Of a DNA stretch of 64,000 nucleotides, positions 11,816-21,789 are shown in pieces (positions within the stretch are counted from its first letter, which is position 1; the number at the start of each line of letters is the position of its first letter). This DNA comes from a candidate division KSB1 bacterium (GTDB lineage Bacteria > Zhuqueibacterota > Zhuqueibacteria > Residuimicrobiales > Krinioviventaceae): positions 868,001 through 932,000 of the forward strand of contig JAXHMJ010000005.1 of NCBI GenBank assembly GCA_034521575.1, given 5' to 3'. The translations under genes and the position numbers were made by a program. The notes under the pieces are model-generated. The model was not told the DNA's origin. It made no database searches and was given only the letters and a program-made list of their open reading frames with translations.

Positions 11816-13957
11816 AAAAAAGCATTTAATCGTTATGTATTTTTATTGGCAGGTATTCTTTGTATTGTTTTGAACAGTTATGCCAAAGATGGATACAATC
11901 TTTGGCTGCAATATGAGCGTGTGAAAAATCCTCAATTGCTTCAACAATATAAACAGAATGTTACCGAGATTGTTGTTCCAGGCAATGGCAAAACATTTCA
12001 AATCATAAAAAATGAACTTTCCAGGGGATTGGCAAATCTTTTACAAAAAGATATGCAACAGTCCTCTCATATCACCCGCGATGGCGCTGTTGCGGTCGGA
12101 TCGGTAAAAAGTTCTGCATGGATTGCATCATTAGGATGGGAAAAAGAACTCGGGAAATTAGGCGATGAGGGATATATCATCCGGTCTGCCGTTGTACAGG
12201 GAAAAAAAATCACCGTAATCGCTTCAGACGATAAAATCGGGGCTTTATACGGTTCCTTTCATTTTTTGAGATTGCTGCAAACCCGTAAACCCATCAACGC
12301 ATTAAATATCATTCAGTCTCCAAAAATTCAGCGACGGTTTTTAAATCACTGGGATAATATTTATTCTACCCGCTTTGGCACGATAGAACGCGGTTATGCC
12401 GGAAAAACCCTGTGGAAGTGGGAGGACTTGCCGGATGAGATTGATCATCGATACCGGGATTACGCCCGAGCCAACGCATCAATCGGCATAAACAGTGTTG
12501 TCCTGAACAATGTGAATGCTGAGCCGCATATTTTAAAAAACGAATATCTAAAAAAAGCAGCAGCTTTGTCCGATATTTTCAGGCCGTACGGAATTACCGT
12601 ATATTTAACCGCCAATTATAATGCCCCGATGAAGCCTTCAGAGACGCCGTTTGCATTTAAAAAATGGGGAGGAATCGGAAATTTGCATACAGCCGATCCT
12701 CTGGATCCCGATGTGATTCAATGGTGGACAAATAAAGTCGATACAATTTATAAATATATACCGGATTTCGGCGGATTTCTTGTAAAGGCCAATTCAGAAG
12801 GCATGCCGGGGCCTCAGGATTACGGACGCACTCATGCCGAGGGCGCCAATATGCTGGCCAAGGCTCTAAAACCGCATAACGGCATTGTCATGTGGCGAGC
12901 TTTTGTCTATAATTCCGATATTGATTCAGACCGTGCAAAACGCGCGTATAAAGAATTTGTTCCTCTGGATGGACAATTTGAATCGAATGTTTTTATTCAG
13001 CCGAAAAACGGACCGCTGGATTTTCAACCGCGCGAACCGGTTCATCCGTTATTCGGGGCCATGCCTCAAACTCCCCTGTTAATGGAATTCCAGATCACCC
13101 AGGAATATCTTGGTGAATCTACATATCTTGTCTATCTGGACTCCGATGTGGAAAGAAATTCTGAATTTTGACACCTATGCCAAAGGTAAAACTCATTTGT
13201 CGCAACCGTTATCGACGGATCTCTGGATAATCATTCTATGACCGGTATTGCAGGCGTTGCCAATACGGGTTCGGACCGAAACTGGTGCGGGCATCACTTT
13301 GCCCAGGCAAACTGGTATGCTTTCGGACGTTTGGCCTGGGACTATTCACTGTCTTCAGATGAAATCTCTGAAGAATGGATCAGAATGACATGGGGAAACG
13401 ATGACAGAATTGTCAGTACAATAAAATCGATCATGTCGGGATCATGGGAAGCGGTTGTTAACTATATGACCCCCCTTGGACTGATTTTTACCATGGATGG
13501 ACAGCATTATGAGCCCGGTCATGAAAAGCGCAATAACAGGTACTGGTTTGCCGACAGTCAGGGATTGGGCTATGAGCGTACCCGCAGCGGCACAGGCGCT
13601 GTAGACCAGTATTTTAGCCCCATAAATGATCGATTTAATAATATTAAAACAGCGCCGGAAAAATACATAAGCTATTTTCACAAAGTTGATTGGGATCATC
13701 AAATGAAATCCGGCAATACATTTTGGCAGGAACTCTGTCTCAAATATGATAAAGGTCTGGACTATGTCAACACAATGATATCATTGTGGGAGTCGTTAAA
13801 ACCCCTGATTGATGATGAACGATATCAGCATGTTTTGAATAAGCTTGAAGAACAGCAACAGCACGCAGAAAAATGGCACAATAAAAGCACACAATTTTTT
13901 CGCAAATTCAGCGACTATCCGTGTGACATGAGATCTGCATCGTCTTCAGCCGAGTAA
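11813..13957 (+). CDS. GH67 alpha-glucuronidase, exported; two compensating frameshifts
   Basis: This enzyme cleaves (4-O-methyl-)glucuronic acid from the ends of xylan oligosaccharides. A signal peptide (LLAGILCIVLNSYA) is followed by the GH67N domain and the catalytic barrel. The family's three acids are visible: E329 in KANSEGMPGPQDYG, D386 in FVPLDG and E425 in LLMEFQITQEY. Length is about 715 residues, normal for GH67. The frame is lost near 13143 and regained near 13205, where the family sequence continues FDTYAKGK then ATVIDGSL, so two indels cancel. The 3' part is clean: VANTGSDRNWCGHHFAQANW and AVVNYMTPLGL. It is followed by GH28 and a GH67-like gene in the same direction. The ATG overlaps the stop of the preceding stub. 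Confidence 0.88.
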
Positions 13958-14018
13958 AGATTCAATTAATTTTAAAAACTGGAATGACACAAAAAATGAA
14001 TATATGGAAGGCATATCA

Positions 14019-15555
14019 ATGAAAATTATCAACAATCTATCGAGTTTCTTGATCCTCGCTTGCTCCTTATTTTTTCTAAATTGTACATTGATATCTCCTG
14101 ATAACAATAAAAACAAAACAGACACAGACAAATTATTTTATGTATCCGATTTTGGCACAAAAGCAGATGGACAAAGCAATGATGCAGCTGCAATCAATGC
14201 GGCAATCACGGCATGCTCTGATTCAGGCGGCGGCGTTGTTCGTTTTTCAAAAGGAATCTATGCCACAGGTTCGATTCATCTGAAAAGCAATGTCACAATC
14301 AAGCTGGATTCCGGAGCCATTGTCAAGGCACTGACCGGCGTCATGGATCACTGGGAACCCAATGAACACGATCAGGGTTTAATGGATGCTGCGTATTACC
14401 ACTGGGAAGCCTCTCTGATATGGGGCAAAAATCTCGAAAACATTAAAATATTAGGCCCCGGCACCCTGGATGGATCAGCATTAACCCGCAGCAGCGATGT
14501 TCCCAAAGGTACAGGAGACAAGGGCATCGCTCTTAAATTATGCAAAGACATTGAGATCAGGGATCTGAATATAGTACAAGGCGGACATTATGCCATACTG
14601 GCAACAGGCTGTTCGGATCTGACTGTTAACAATGTCAACATTAACACCAGCCGCGATGGAATTAATTTATCCCAATGCAGCAACGTCATAATAAGCGATT
14701 GTTATATTGATGCGGTTCGCTATGAGAACGGGGTTCCGGCCGGAGGTGATGATGCAATCAAACTCGGCAGCGATCTCTCATTAGGTGAAGCCCTGCCGAG
14801 CACAAATATCCGGGTAGTCAATTGTACGCTTGCAAGCGGCTGCAATCCCCTTCAATTCGGAACCGAAACAATCGGTACGTTTCAGAACATCCGTTTCGAG
14901 AACATTCGGATTAAAAATGCCGGCAAAGCCGGAATCAGCATTGACATCCAATGACGGCAGTGTGATCGACGGCGTAACGTATAAAAATATAAGCATGGAA
15001 AAAACATTTGTCCCCATTTTCCTCAAAATTTCGGATGTAGCGCGCGTACCCGCGGGTACATACAGCCGCGGTGTCATTCGTAATATTGATTTTGAAAATA
15101 TTACGGCAACAGATTGTTTCAGTTATATAAAAAACAGAGAAATGCCTTCGGTGATTTGGGGCAAACCCGGCACCCCCATTGAAAATGTTACATTCAAAGA
15201 TGTAAACATCCGGGCAAAAGGCGGACATCCGCTTTCTGAAGCGTCTATTCAACCATCAGAAAATGACGAAAGATTCCCGAGAAAAGTCGGCGCTATCCCT
15301 TCTTATGCCTGGTACCTCAGACATGTGAAAAATATCAGTTTCAGGGAATGTGAGTTCGGCTTTGAGCAAAATGACGACAGACCCGCATTTGTGATTGATG
15401 AGGGTTCCAGTGTGGAACTGTCCGACACTTTCCTGCAGAAAGGGTCCGGTATAGAATACCGCATCGAATTAAGAGAAAGGGTGCATGATTTCAAAATCCA
15501 TAATTGTGACGGACTTGACGACGTCAATGAAAGCGCAACGAATAAAAGGTACTAA
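14019..15555 (+). CDS. GH28-like (polygalacturonase-type) beta-helix lipoprotein, one frameshift
   Basis: ATG 14019 lies 7 bases after GGAAGG, and a hydrophobic leader ends FFLNC. The mature protein opens YVSDFGTKADGQSNDAAAINAAI, typical of pectate-lyase/GH28 beta-helices. It carries NTSRDGINL and GGDDAIKLGSD, matching the NTD and DD positions of GH28 (Asp 213, 244 and 245). The usual GHG motif is replaced by NPLQFGTET, as I recall from a GH28-like bacterial subgroup, so the exact substrate is open. A one-base shift near 14945 separates GISI from SNDGSVIDGVTYKNISM. It sits between two GH67-type genes, which suggests a galacturonate- or glucuronate-containing pectin or hemicellulose side chain. 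Confidence 0.75.
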
Positions 15556-15591
15556 AAGCCTGTCTTGGTTTAAAAGTGTGAAAGGTAAAAT

Positions 15592-18327
15592 ATGAAATTT
15601 TTCAGAATCATAACGGCAACACAGGTAATTGTCATGCTCTTGTCCGTATCATTCTGCATGGCAAAAGACAAAAATACCGCCGCTCCGGTCGGTAGATGGG
15701 ATTTCCCTGCAGGCACAGGGCAGGATGGTTCCGCTTATAACAATCCCGCTGATTTGGGGGATGCCATGGCTTATCCCCTTGGTAATGACCAGTTTTGCAT
15801 GAAAGTGATGCCTGACGGCAAACCGATTACCATAAAAACAAATGCTGATTCCAAACTCGCTATCAAAGCCGGTACCATCAGTTTATGGGTCAATTCAAGT
15901 TATGTGCATAATTATAATCTGGTCGACTATGACAATGGTGCATTTACTCTGCGAAGTTATAGGGGCTATCTGCAAGCAAGATTCAAAGGCGAGACCAGCT
16001 TTAAATTTTCCGGCACTGTCATGAATGATAAATGGCACAAGTATGTAATGCGAGAGGACGCATTTTATCCTCATGACAATGCCATGATCAGCAATAATGT
16101 CTGGCATCATTTTGCCGTCACATTTGACTATGTAAATAAAAGGTTTATTGGGTGGCGTGACGGAGAACTGATAGCAGTCATTGATCTGTCCGAATCTGAT
16201 GTGGAAGCGTTAAAAACACAAGATCTCGGCAAAATTGTAATCGCAGAAGAGTTTACAGGATTTATCGATGACATTCGAATCTATGATGAAATTTTTGAAA
16301 TAGCGGATGTGCAAAGAATATACAACGCGACCACATCTATTTACAAGTCAAGACAGGATATCATCAAACCACCAAAAGACCTCTATGTCTATTCCTTCAA
16401 TGAATCCGATAAAGAATTATATGATGCCTGGTTGAGAGAAAAGCCGGACAATACAGTAAATCCGTTCAAATTTAAACATATCGTGATCCAGGGACAGAAC
16501 TCAACCATTTATACAGCAGGCCAAGAATTGACCGCTGCTATTCATCAAAAGCCAGAACTTGAAGTTATTTCATCGCCGGCTAAAGAGGGGAACATTATCC
16601 TCGGAACACCTTCTGAATCGAAAATTATAAGTGAAATGGCTGCGGTTCTCGAATTGGATAAAATTGTTCATGATGGATATGTTATTAAAACTGTAGATTA
16701 TCATGGTAGTCTCTGCATCTTTGTTGCCGCTAATAAACCCGCCGGTGTTGTATTCGGCGCCTTTGATTTAATCAGAAAGATCAATTTTGAAAAAGACTTG
16801 GACAAACTGGATATCCTTTCAAATCCCAAAGTGGAAATACGCTTAATAGGGCATTGGGACTGGTTTCGCGGATTTGCAAGTGACGGTTGGCATGCAAAGG
16901 AAATCAATTCCTTTAAATGGGAGAGCAATCGCTATAATTCTATTTACAGCTGGGAGGATTTGCGCACAGGAAATACCAAATTAATAAAAGACTGGGCCCG
17001 GTTACTGGCATCTGCAGGCTGGAATGCCGTGTGTCCGACCGAAATCAACTGGCAATTTCAGAATAATTTTTTAGAACACCTGGATGAGGTGGAATTATTA
17101 GCTGAAATATTCCGCAATTACGGGATCACCCTGTATTGGACGCCCAATTATCTGTTGGCCCTGGAAAAAGCTACAGCTGATACGCTGTATGCCCATGTTC
17201 CGGACTTTGGCGGTTATCTGCTGAAACTGGGCTCCGAAGGTCAATTGGGCAATCCCTTCCCTCCCATGGTCAATCAAATTGCTGATAATTTACTGCCGTA
17301 CGGCGGCCAGGCTCTGGTGCGCGGTTTTGTTTATGGCAAACACCGATACAAACACCTGACCCCGGTGTATCGAAACACTATGCAGTACGATATCTATGTC
17401 CCCAATGACGGCACATACCGCGAAAACGTGACCATTGTCGGCAAGGCCAACCCCCTGGACTGGGACCTGTCTGCTCCGATCTCACCATTGGACGGCGCGC
17501 TGCGGGAAACTGCGTACGGTACAGAGATGGTCGTGGCAAAAAGTTGGCCGGCATCCTGGATTGAAAAATGGAAATGGTGGATGGATTACGATAATTATCG
17601 CAATGGTCCTGGCAGTTATAACAAAAATGAAATAAAATGTCTGCTGGGTGTGTCAATGATCAGCCCGTCCCCCGCCTGGACATCCAATCCATTGAATATG
17701 GCAAACTATTACGGATTGGGCCGACTCGGATGGAATCCCGACATTTCAGTGGATCAAATATACGACGAATGGATAAAATTAACGTTTAATAAAGACCCAA
17801 AGGTCGCTAAAACCGTCAAAGATATATTGTACCTCTCGGATAATGTATTAAAGAACCTTTATCTGTATCGCGGATACAGAGGCGTCTGGTTCGACACCTC
17901 TGAAGACAACCTGGTCGAGAGCAAGACTCCTCATATTCTCAACAAAAAGGGCTTTGGAATAGTGAATACCAAAGCCCAAAAGAAAGAACTTGAGCAATAT
18001 GCTCCGCAACTGCGCTCCGTATTTGCTGACCCCGTAAAAACTGAAGCGTTTCTGCCGTACTTTCATTTTGTCGAATATGATTACAAACTCACAAACGGCA
18101 GGACTCTGATCGAGGACATGTATGCCAATCTGGATGACGCCGTCGCGGGAACAAAGCAGATGCTGAAATTGTGGAATCAACTGGATGGTCATATCAATCA
18201 GAGACAGTTCGATTATACCCGAAATCATTTAAAAGATTATATTGACATTGCCGAGAGCAGGCGGCGGCAAATGAACGAAATATTTGAACACTTGACCGGA
18301 TACGAATATAGTGATGTAATCGACTGA
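15592..18327 (+). CDS. LamG domain fused to a divergent GH67-like glycosidase, 911 aa
   Basis: The gene is intact, with AAAGGT 7 bases before the ATG. Residues 1-24 are a signal peptide. Residues 30-245 look like a LamG/concanavalin-type domain (KAGTISLWVN, NNVWHHFAVTFDY, FTGFIDDIRIYDE). From about 290 the protein aligns with GH67: GAFDLIRKI, HVPDFGGYLLKLGSEG, YVPNDGTY, GTEMVVAKSW. Candidate catalytic acids E549, D606 and E645 have spacings of 57 and 39 residues, identical to E329, D386 and E425 of the neighbouring GH67. The GH67 substrate-site motifs PGPQDYG and NWCGH are absent, so the substrate is probably not ordinary aldouronic acid. It is likely exported and acts on the same polymer as its neighbours. 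Confidence 0.7.
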   Translation: MKFFRIITATQVIVMLLSVSFCMAKDKNTAAPVGRWDFPAGTGQDGSAYNNPADLGDAMAYPLGNDQFCMKVMPDGKPITIKTNADSKLAIKAGTISLWVNSSYVHNYNLVDYDNGAFTLRSYRGYLQARFKGETSFKFSGTVMNDKWHKYVMREDAFYPHDNAMISNNVWHHFAVTFDYVNKRFIGWRDGELIAVIDLSESDVEALKTQDLGKIVIAEEFTGFIDDIRIYDEIFEIADVQRIYNATTSIYKSRQDIIKPPKDLYVYSFNESDKELYDAWLREKPDNTVNPFKFKHIVIQGQNSTIYTAGQELTAAIHQKPELEVISSPAKEGNIILGTPSESKIISEMAAVLELDKIVHDGYVIKTVDYHGSLCIFVAANKPAGVVFGAFDLIRKINFEKDLDKLDILSNPKVEIRLIGHWDWFRGFASDGWHAKEINSFKWESNRYNSIYSWEDLRTGNTKLIKDWARLLASAGWNAVCPTEINWQFQNNFLEHLDEVELLAEIFRNYGITLYWTPNYLLALEKATADTLYAHVPDFGGYLLKLGSEGQLGNPFPPMVNQIADNLLPYGGQALVRGFVYGKHRYKHLTPVYRNTMQYDIYVPNDGTYRENVTIVGKANPLDWDLSAPISPLDGALRETAYGTEMVVAKSWPASWIEKWKWWMDYDNYRNGPGSYNKNEIKCLLGVSMISPSPAWTSNPLNMANYYGLGRLGWNPDISVDQIYDEWIKLTFNKDPKVAKTVKDILYLSDNVLKNLYLYRGYRGVWFDTSEDNLVESKTPHILNKKGFGIVNTKAQKKELEQYAPQLRSVFADPVKTEAFLPYFHFVEYDYKLTNGRTLIEDMYANLDDAVAGTKQMLKLWNQLDGHINQRQFDYTRNHLKDYIDIAESRRRQMNEIFEHLTGYEYSDVID

Positions 18328-18388
18328 TTTTGTAGTTGAAATTAGACACTTAAACCTGAACTCCGCACCTGAAAGTTTAGACCAGAAC

Positions 18389-18419
18389 GAGCTGTCCTGC
18401 TGCAAGTTCAGGACAGCTC
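18389..18419 (+). terminator. Hairpin after the LamG-GH67 gene, terminator-like
   Basis: GAGCTGTCCTG (18389-18399) and CAGGACAGCTC (18409-18419) pair perfectly around a 9-base loop, 62 bases past the stop codon. There is no T-run, so termination is probable rather than proven. Confidence 0.5.
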
Positions 18420-18461
18420 ACCCATAGTCCGAAAACCCGCAGAACCTGTTAAAGGCAGATT

Positions 18462-18604
18462 TTGTGTTAAAGAAAAAAACCGGAATTATCTGGATATTGC
18501 TTCTCATTACCCTCTCCTATGCCCCGGGTGTGATATATGGCCTGGATCAGGTGAGCGGACACCGCTACAATATTGATGACTTCTTAAAATGCAATGGCGC
18601 ATGA
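18462..18604 (+). other. Short signal-peptide-like reading frame in a 424-base gap
   Basis: A GTG-started frame of 47 residues begins with a plausible leader (KKKTGIIWILLLITLSYAPG) and ends CNGA. Beyond it another frame reads MNNKSRAKRKDEQILERTRR. This may be the 5' end of a decayed exported protein. I cannot identify a family, and the rest of the gap between 18328 and 18751 shows nothing else. Confidence 0.2.
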
Positions 18605-18751
18605 ACAATAAAAGCCGGGCCAAACGCAAAGACGAACAAATCCTTGAGCGTACCCGCCGGAAAATGCAGGTGAGAACAAATCAAATGGCACCAGGAATAT
18701 TTTTTCCTTTGCCTTTTTATCAAATCAAATATTTAGCTATAGGACACGGAG

Positions 18752-20230
18752 ATGATTGAAAGATCGGGATTTAAAGTTCCATTTACCCATAGAGTAATCC
18801 GCATTGTGATTGCCTTTCTTTTTAGCCTGGTATGTATTTCTGCTGCCGAGAATGGCCCCCCATACCAGGCCTCAGGAGTGAAAATCGGCGAAGTGGATCA
18901 GACGTCAGCGATTGTGTGGTGCCGACTGACTAAAAACGCCGATCGGCAAGATACAGGATTTGTAATACGTGAACAGGATATTTTCAATGATTCAACACCT
19001 GTGAAAAAATATTACCCGGATATAGATCTCGAATTGATGCATGGTGCAGTGCCCGGTATGCCGGGTGAGGTGAGGTTATGCTATTCCAAACAGGAAGATG
19101 CCGCTGATATGGTTTGTACGCCGTGGGCAGCAGTTGACGGAACACGGGATTATACGCATAAATTTAAAATAAATGGTTTGGAACCAAACACAAAATATTC
19201 ATTCAGCACAGAATGCCGGGCTTCAGAGGCTTCACCGCCGGGTCAGACTGTGCAGGGAAATTTCTGCACAGCCCCTCCCGTTCTGTACCCCGCTAAAGTG
19301 ATGTTTACGGTTGTGACCGGTCAGAAATATAGAAACCGCGACCGTGAAAACGGTCACCACATATTCACAGTGATGGATGAAATGAACCCGGATTTTTTTG
19401 TGCACACCGGTGACTTTGTTTATCTGGACCGTGAATGGGTCGCATCCGGAAAACAGGAAAATGCCGTTGACCGCGCCCGTCTGCAGTACCATCGCATCCA
19501 CGGCCTGGAACCGCAAAAAGAGTTCTATCGTTCCGTTCCATGCTTTATGATAAAAGATGATCATGACATCGGCAGAAATGACGCCTATCCCGGAAAGGAC
19601 ATTATCGGGTTTACTTTTGAACAGGGCATCAAGCTATTTAATGAGCAAATGCCGACCGGAGATATGCCGCACCGGACACGCCGTTGGGGAAAAGATCTAC
19701 AGATTTGGATGGTAGAGGGCAGAGATTTTCGCAGTCCGAATAACATACCCGATGGACCCGAAAAAACCATCTGGGGCCGGGAACAATTTGAATGGCTGAA
19801 ACAATCGGTCAAGCAATCTGACGCAACTTTTAAAATTCTGATCAGTCCGACACCGATAGTCGGTCCTGACCGGGCAACAAAAGGCGATAACCATTCAAAC
19901 CATAATTTCGCTTACGAAGGCAACCGGGTCAGACAGTGGATACATGATCAAGCGCCTGAATTGTACGTCATTTGCGGCGACCGGCACTGGCAGTATGTAT
20001 CCGTACATCCGACAACCGGAGTTCGCGAGTACAGCTGCGGCGCCACCACCGACAAACACGCAGGAGGATGGAAAGATGGTTTTATCGAAGAATATCACCG
20101 TTATTTCAATGTGATCGGCGGTTTCCTTTCCGTTACAGTCGAGCGGATCGATAATACACCCAACATCGTGTTCCGGCATTTTGATGTAAACGGACTGCTG
20201 CGCTATGCGGAACGTCATGTGAATGAGTAA
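18752..20230 (+). CDS. PhoD-like exported alkaline phosphatase/phosphodiesterase family protein
   Basis: Intact 492-residue protein with a signal peptide (IVIAFLFSLVCISAA). An N-terminal beta domain typical of PhoD (VKIGEVDQTSAIVWCR, FKINGLEPNTKYSF) leads into a metallophosphoesterase core. Metal-binding motifs are FFVHTGDFVYLDR, IKDDHDIGRND and YVICGDRHWQY. PhoD enzymes hydrolyse phosphate mono- and diesters outside the cytoplasm. Distant relatives occur in polysaccharide loci, where the true substrate is often unknown. It follows the glycosidases in the same direction after a 424-base gap, so co-regulation is possible but unproven. Confidence 0.8.
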   Translation: MIERSGFKVPFTHRVIRIVIAFLFSLVCISAAENGPPYQASGVKIGEVDQTSAIVWCRLTKNADRQDTGFVIREQDIFNDSTPVKKYYPDIDLELMHGAVPGMPGEVRLCYSKQEDAADMVCTPWAAVDGTRDYTHKFKINGLEPNTKYSFSTECRASEASPPGQTVQGNFCTAPPVLYPAKVMFTVVTGQKYRNRDRENGHHIFTVMDEMNPDFFVHTGDFVYLDREWVASGKQENAVDRARLQYHRIHGLEPQKEFYRSVPCFMIKDDHDIGRNDAYPGKDIIGFTFEQGIKLFNEQMPTGDMPHRTRRWGKDLQIWMVEGRDFRSPNNIPDGPEKTIWGREQFEWLKQSVKQSDATFKILISPTPIVGPDRATKGDNHSNHNFAYEGNRVRQWIHDQAPELYVICGDRHWQYVSVHPTTGVREYSCGATTDKHAGGWKDGFIEEYHRYFNVIGGFLSVTVERIDNTPNIVFRHFDVNGLLRYAERHVNE

Positions 20231-20384
20231 TAGATCTTTGTATAGAGGGAGCCTCACAGTGAGGGTTCTGACATCCGCATGCTATCATGGACACGGCAGC
20301 ACCTGGATCAATCAAACAGCATCTATCAGGAATTTAGCTGCGGGGCAGCTTTTATAAACTTTCCGCAACGCGATTATTCCTGAG

Positions 20385-20671
20385 TCATGCAGCTTTTTGA
20401 GGATCAAATGGTTCAACATGGGACTCGTGATTGGAGGCGTTCCATAAATCAAGTTTGGCCTGCAGAAACAGCCAGCTTTCCGGTATTGTCCCCGTTGCTT
20501 TGCTGATTCGTATGGCTATATCCGGACTCAGAGAGGATCTACAATTCAATAGCGCCGATAAGGTCTTGCGTGTAACGCTGAGCTTTTTCGCAGCATCCGT
20601 TACATTATCCCGAGCGAGTTTATGATATCTTTTCTTGTGATTTCACCCGGATGCGTTGGTTTCCTACTCAT
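20385..20671 (-). pseudogene. HigA-family XRE antitoxin, frameshifted, toxin missing
   Basis: From the ATG at 20671 the sequence reads MSRKPTHPGEITRKDI. It then needs a shift near 20620 to continue as DAAKKLSVTRKTLSALLN, SLSPDIAIRISKATGTIPES and WLFLQAKLDLWNAS, ending PQKAA. PGEI at the start and the helix-turn-helix with a P(E/D)xWLxxQ tail are diagnostic of HigA antitoxins. No HigB-like toxin is found upstream, where REP-like hairpins lie instead. A second, more decayed copy of its 3' end is at 1060-1152. Confidence 0.75.
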
Positions 20672-20717
20672 GGTTTTATCAAAAACAGTCCTTGCTGTAT
20701 TTATGGTCAGAACATTT

Positions 20718-20779
20718 GGGGGCTAAAGCCCCCTTAGGGTGTTGGAGGGATACTGAGTTCCACGCGCTAAAGCGCGTGG
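20718..20779. repeat. Two REP-like palindromes with a shared GCTAAAGC core
   Basis: GGGGGCTAAAGCCCCC (20718-20733) and CCACGCGCTAAAGCGCGTGG (20760-20779) are both palindromic stems around the same core, 26 bases apart. Such pairs are typical of REP/BIME-like repeats mobilised by Y1 (RAYT or IS200/IS605-type) transposases. No transposase is present here. Confidence 0.6.
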
Positions 20780-20928
20780 CTATGAAATGGGTATTACTCA
20801 AGTTGTTTGGATATTTAATAATTGTATCTCTTGGATTATAAAATTCTCAACCACAAACCAGGCTACACACAACCCAGTCGGTCTGTATCCATACCAGTAT
20901 ATTTCATCATTGCAAAATAAAATGCAAA

Positions 20929-21708
20929 CTAGAATCCCAGTGTCAATAATCGGTTCAAGGCAACAGCACATAACACCAGCACCAGCATAGACGTAATGAT
21001 TTTAGATTTGATTTCTGATCCCGTTTCGTACCGGTTGGGCGCTTTCAATATCGCGGGAAACGAAACCATAATGGCAAACGAACTGGTCGCCGGATAAACC
21101 ACACTCAACATGACAACCACGGGAAATGATGTCACCACATTGACCGCGCTGCCGATGATAATCGGGAAAAACATGAGATGATAGACATATTTTGTTTGCA
21201 TAGCCTCATCCACCCGGCCGGGAATGAAATTGGCAAAATTTTTACCCACCGTAAAGACCAAACCCATCAGAAAAAGCAGTCCGGCTGCTGCAATGAGCCA
21301 TTGGATGCCAAAGCTGAGGTGCAAAAGCTCGGCAACTTTGCCGGTGTCGCCCATGGAACTCAAAGGCGTCATGGCCAGATAGCCGAAAAAATTGACAAAT
21401 CCCAACAGCGCCAGCCAGAGAAACAACAAATGGCCGACCGTGTTTTGTTTTCTTCTGGTGACGATAAATGCGAACAGCATACCCTGGATCAAACTGAAAA
21501 CCGGTCCGCCCATGGATGTGATGATTTTTGCACCTGTCGCCAAGTTCCGAGCATTTGCCTGAACATAGTTATGAAAAAGCGTCGGATCGGCCCCGAACCA
21601 AACATAGGCCAGATAGTGCCCCGATTCGTGAAAAACAGTGGTCAAAATAAAGGCTGATATGAATGCCAGAGTTGAATTGATCAGGATATTCCGATACGGT
21701 TTTTTCAT
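20929..21708 (-). CDS. Integral membrane protein with HESGH zinc motif, M50-like
   Basis: 259 residues with about six hydrophobic segments. The first helix carries VFHESGHYLAYVWFG (H27, E28, H31), an HExxH zinc-binding motif inside a membrane helix. A GGPVFSLIQG segment near residue 68 resembles the glycine-proline motif of M50 site-2 proteases. No clear third-ligand NxDG motif is seen, so peptidase activity is uncertain and it may be a non-proteolytic relative. It follows the acetyltransferase and DUF1080 genes on the same strand with an 81-base gap. Confidence 0.55.
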   Translation of the reverse strand: MKKPYRNILINSTLAFISAFILTTVFHESGHYLAYVWFGADPTLFHNYVQANARNLATGAKIITSMGGPVFSLIQGMLFAFIVTRRKQNTVGHLLFLWLALLGFVNFFGYLAMTPLSSMGDTGKVAELLHLSFGIQWLIAAAGLLFLMGLVFTVGKNFANFIPGRVDEAMQTKYVYHLMFFPIIIGSAVNVVTSFPVVVMLSVVYPATSSFAIMVSFPAILKAPNRYETGSEIKSKIITSMLVLVLCAVALNRLLTLGF

Positions 21709-21789
21709 CGTATACCTGCCTCCCGCTTTTAGTTAATAGGGTGCGCAAACGGCGGTCTGGTGAATGAGCGTGAAAAATGCAAACGTAAA

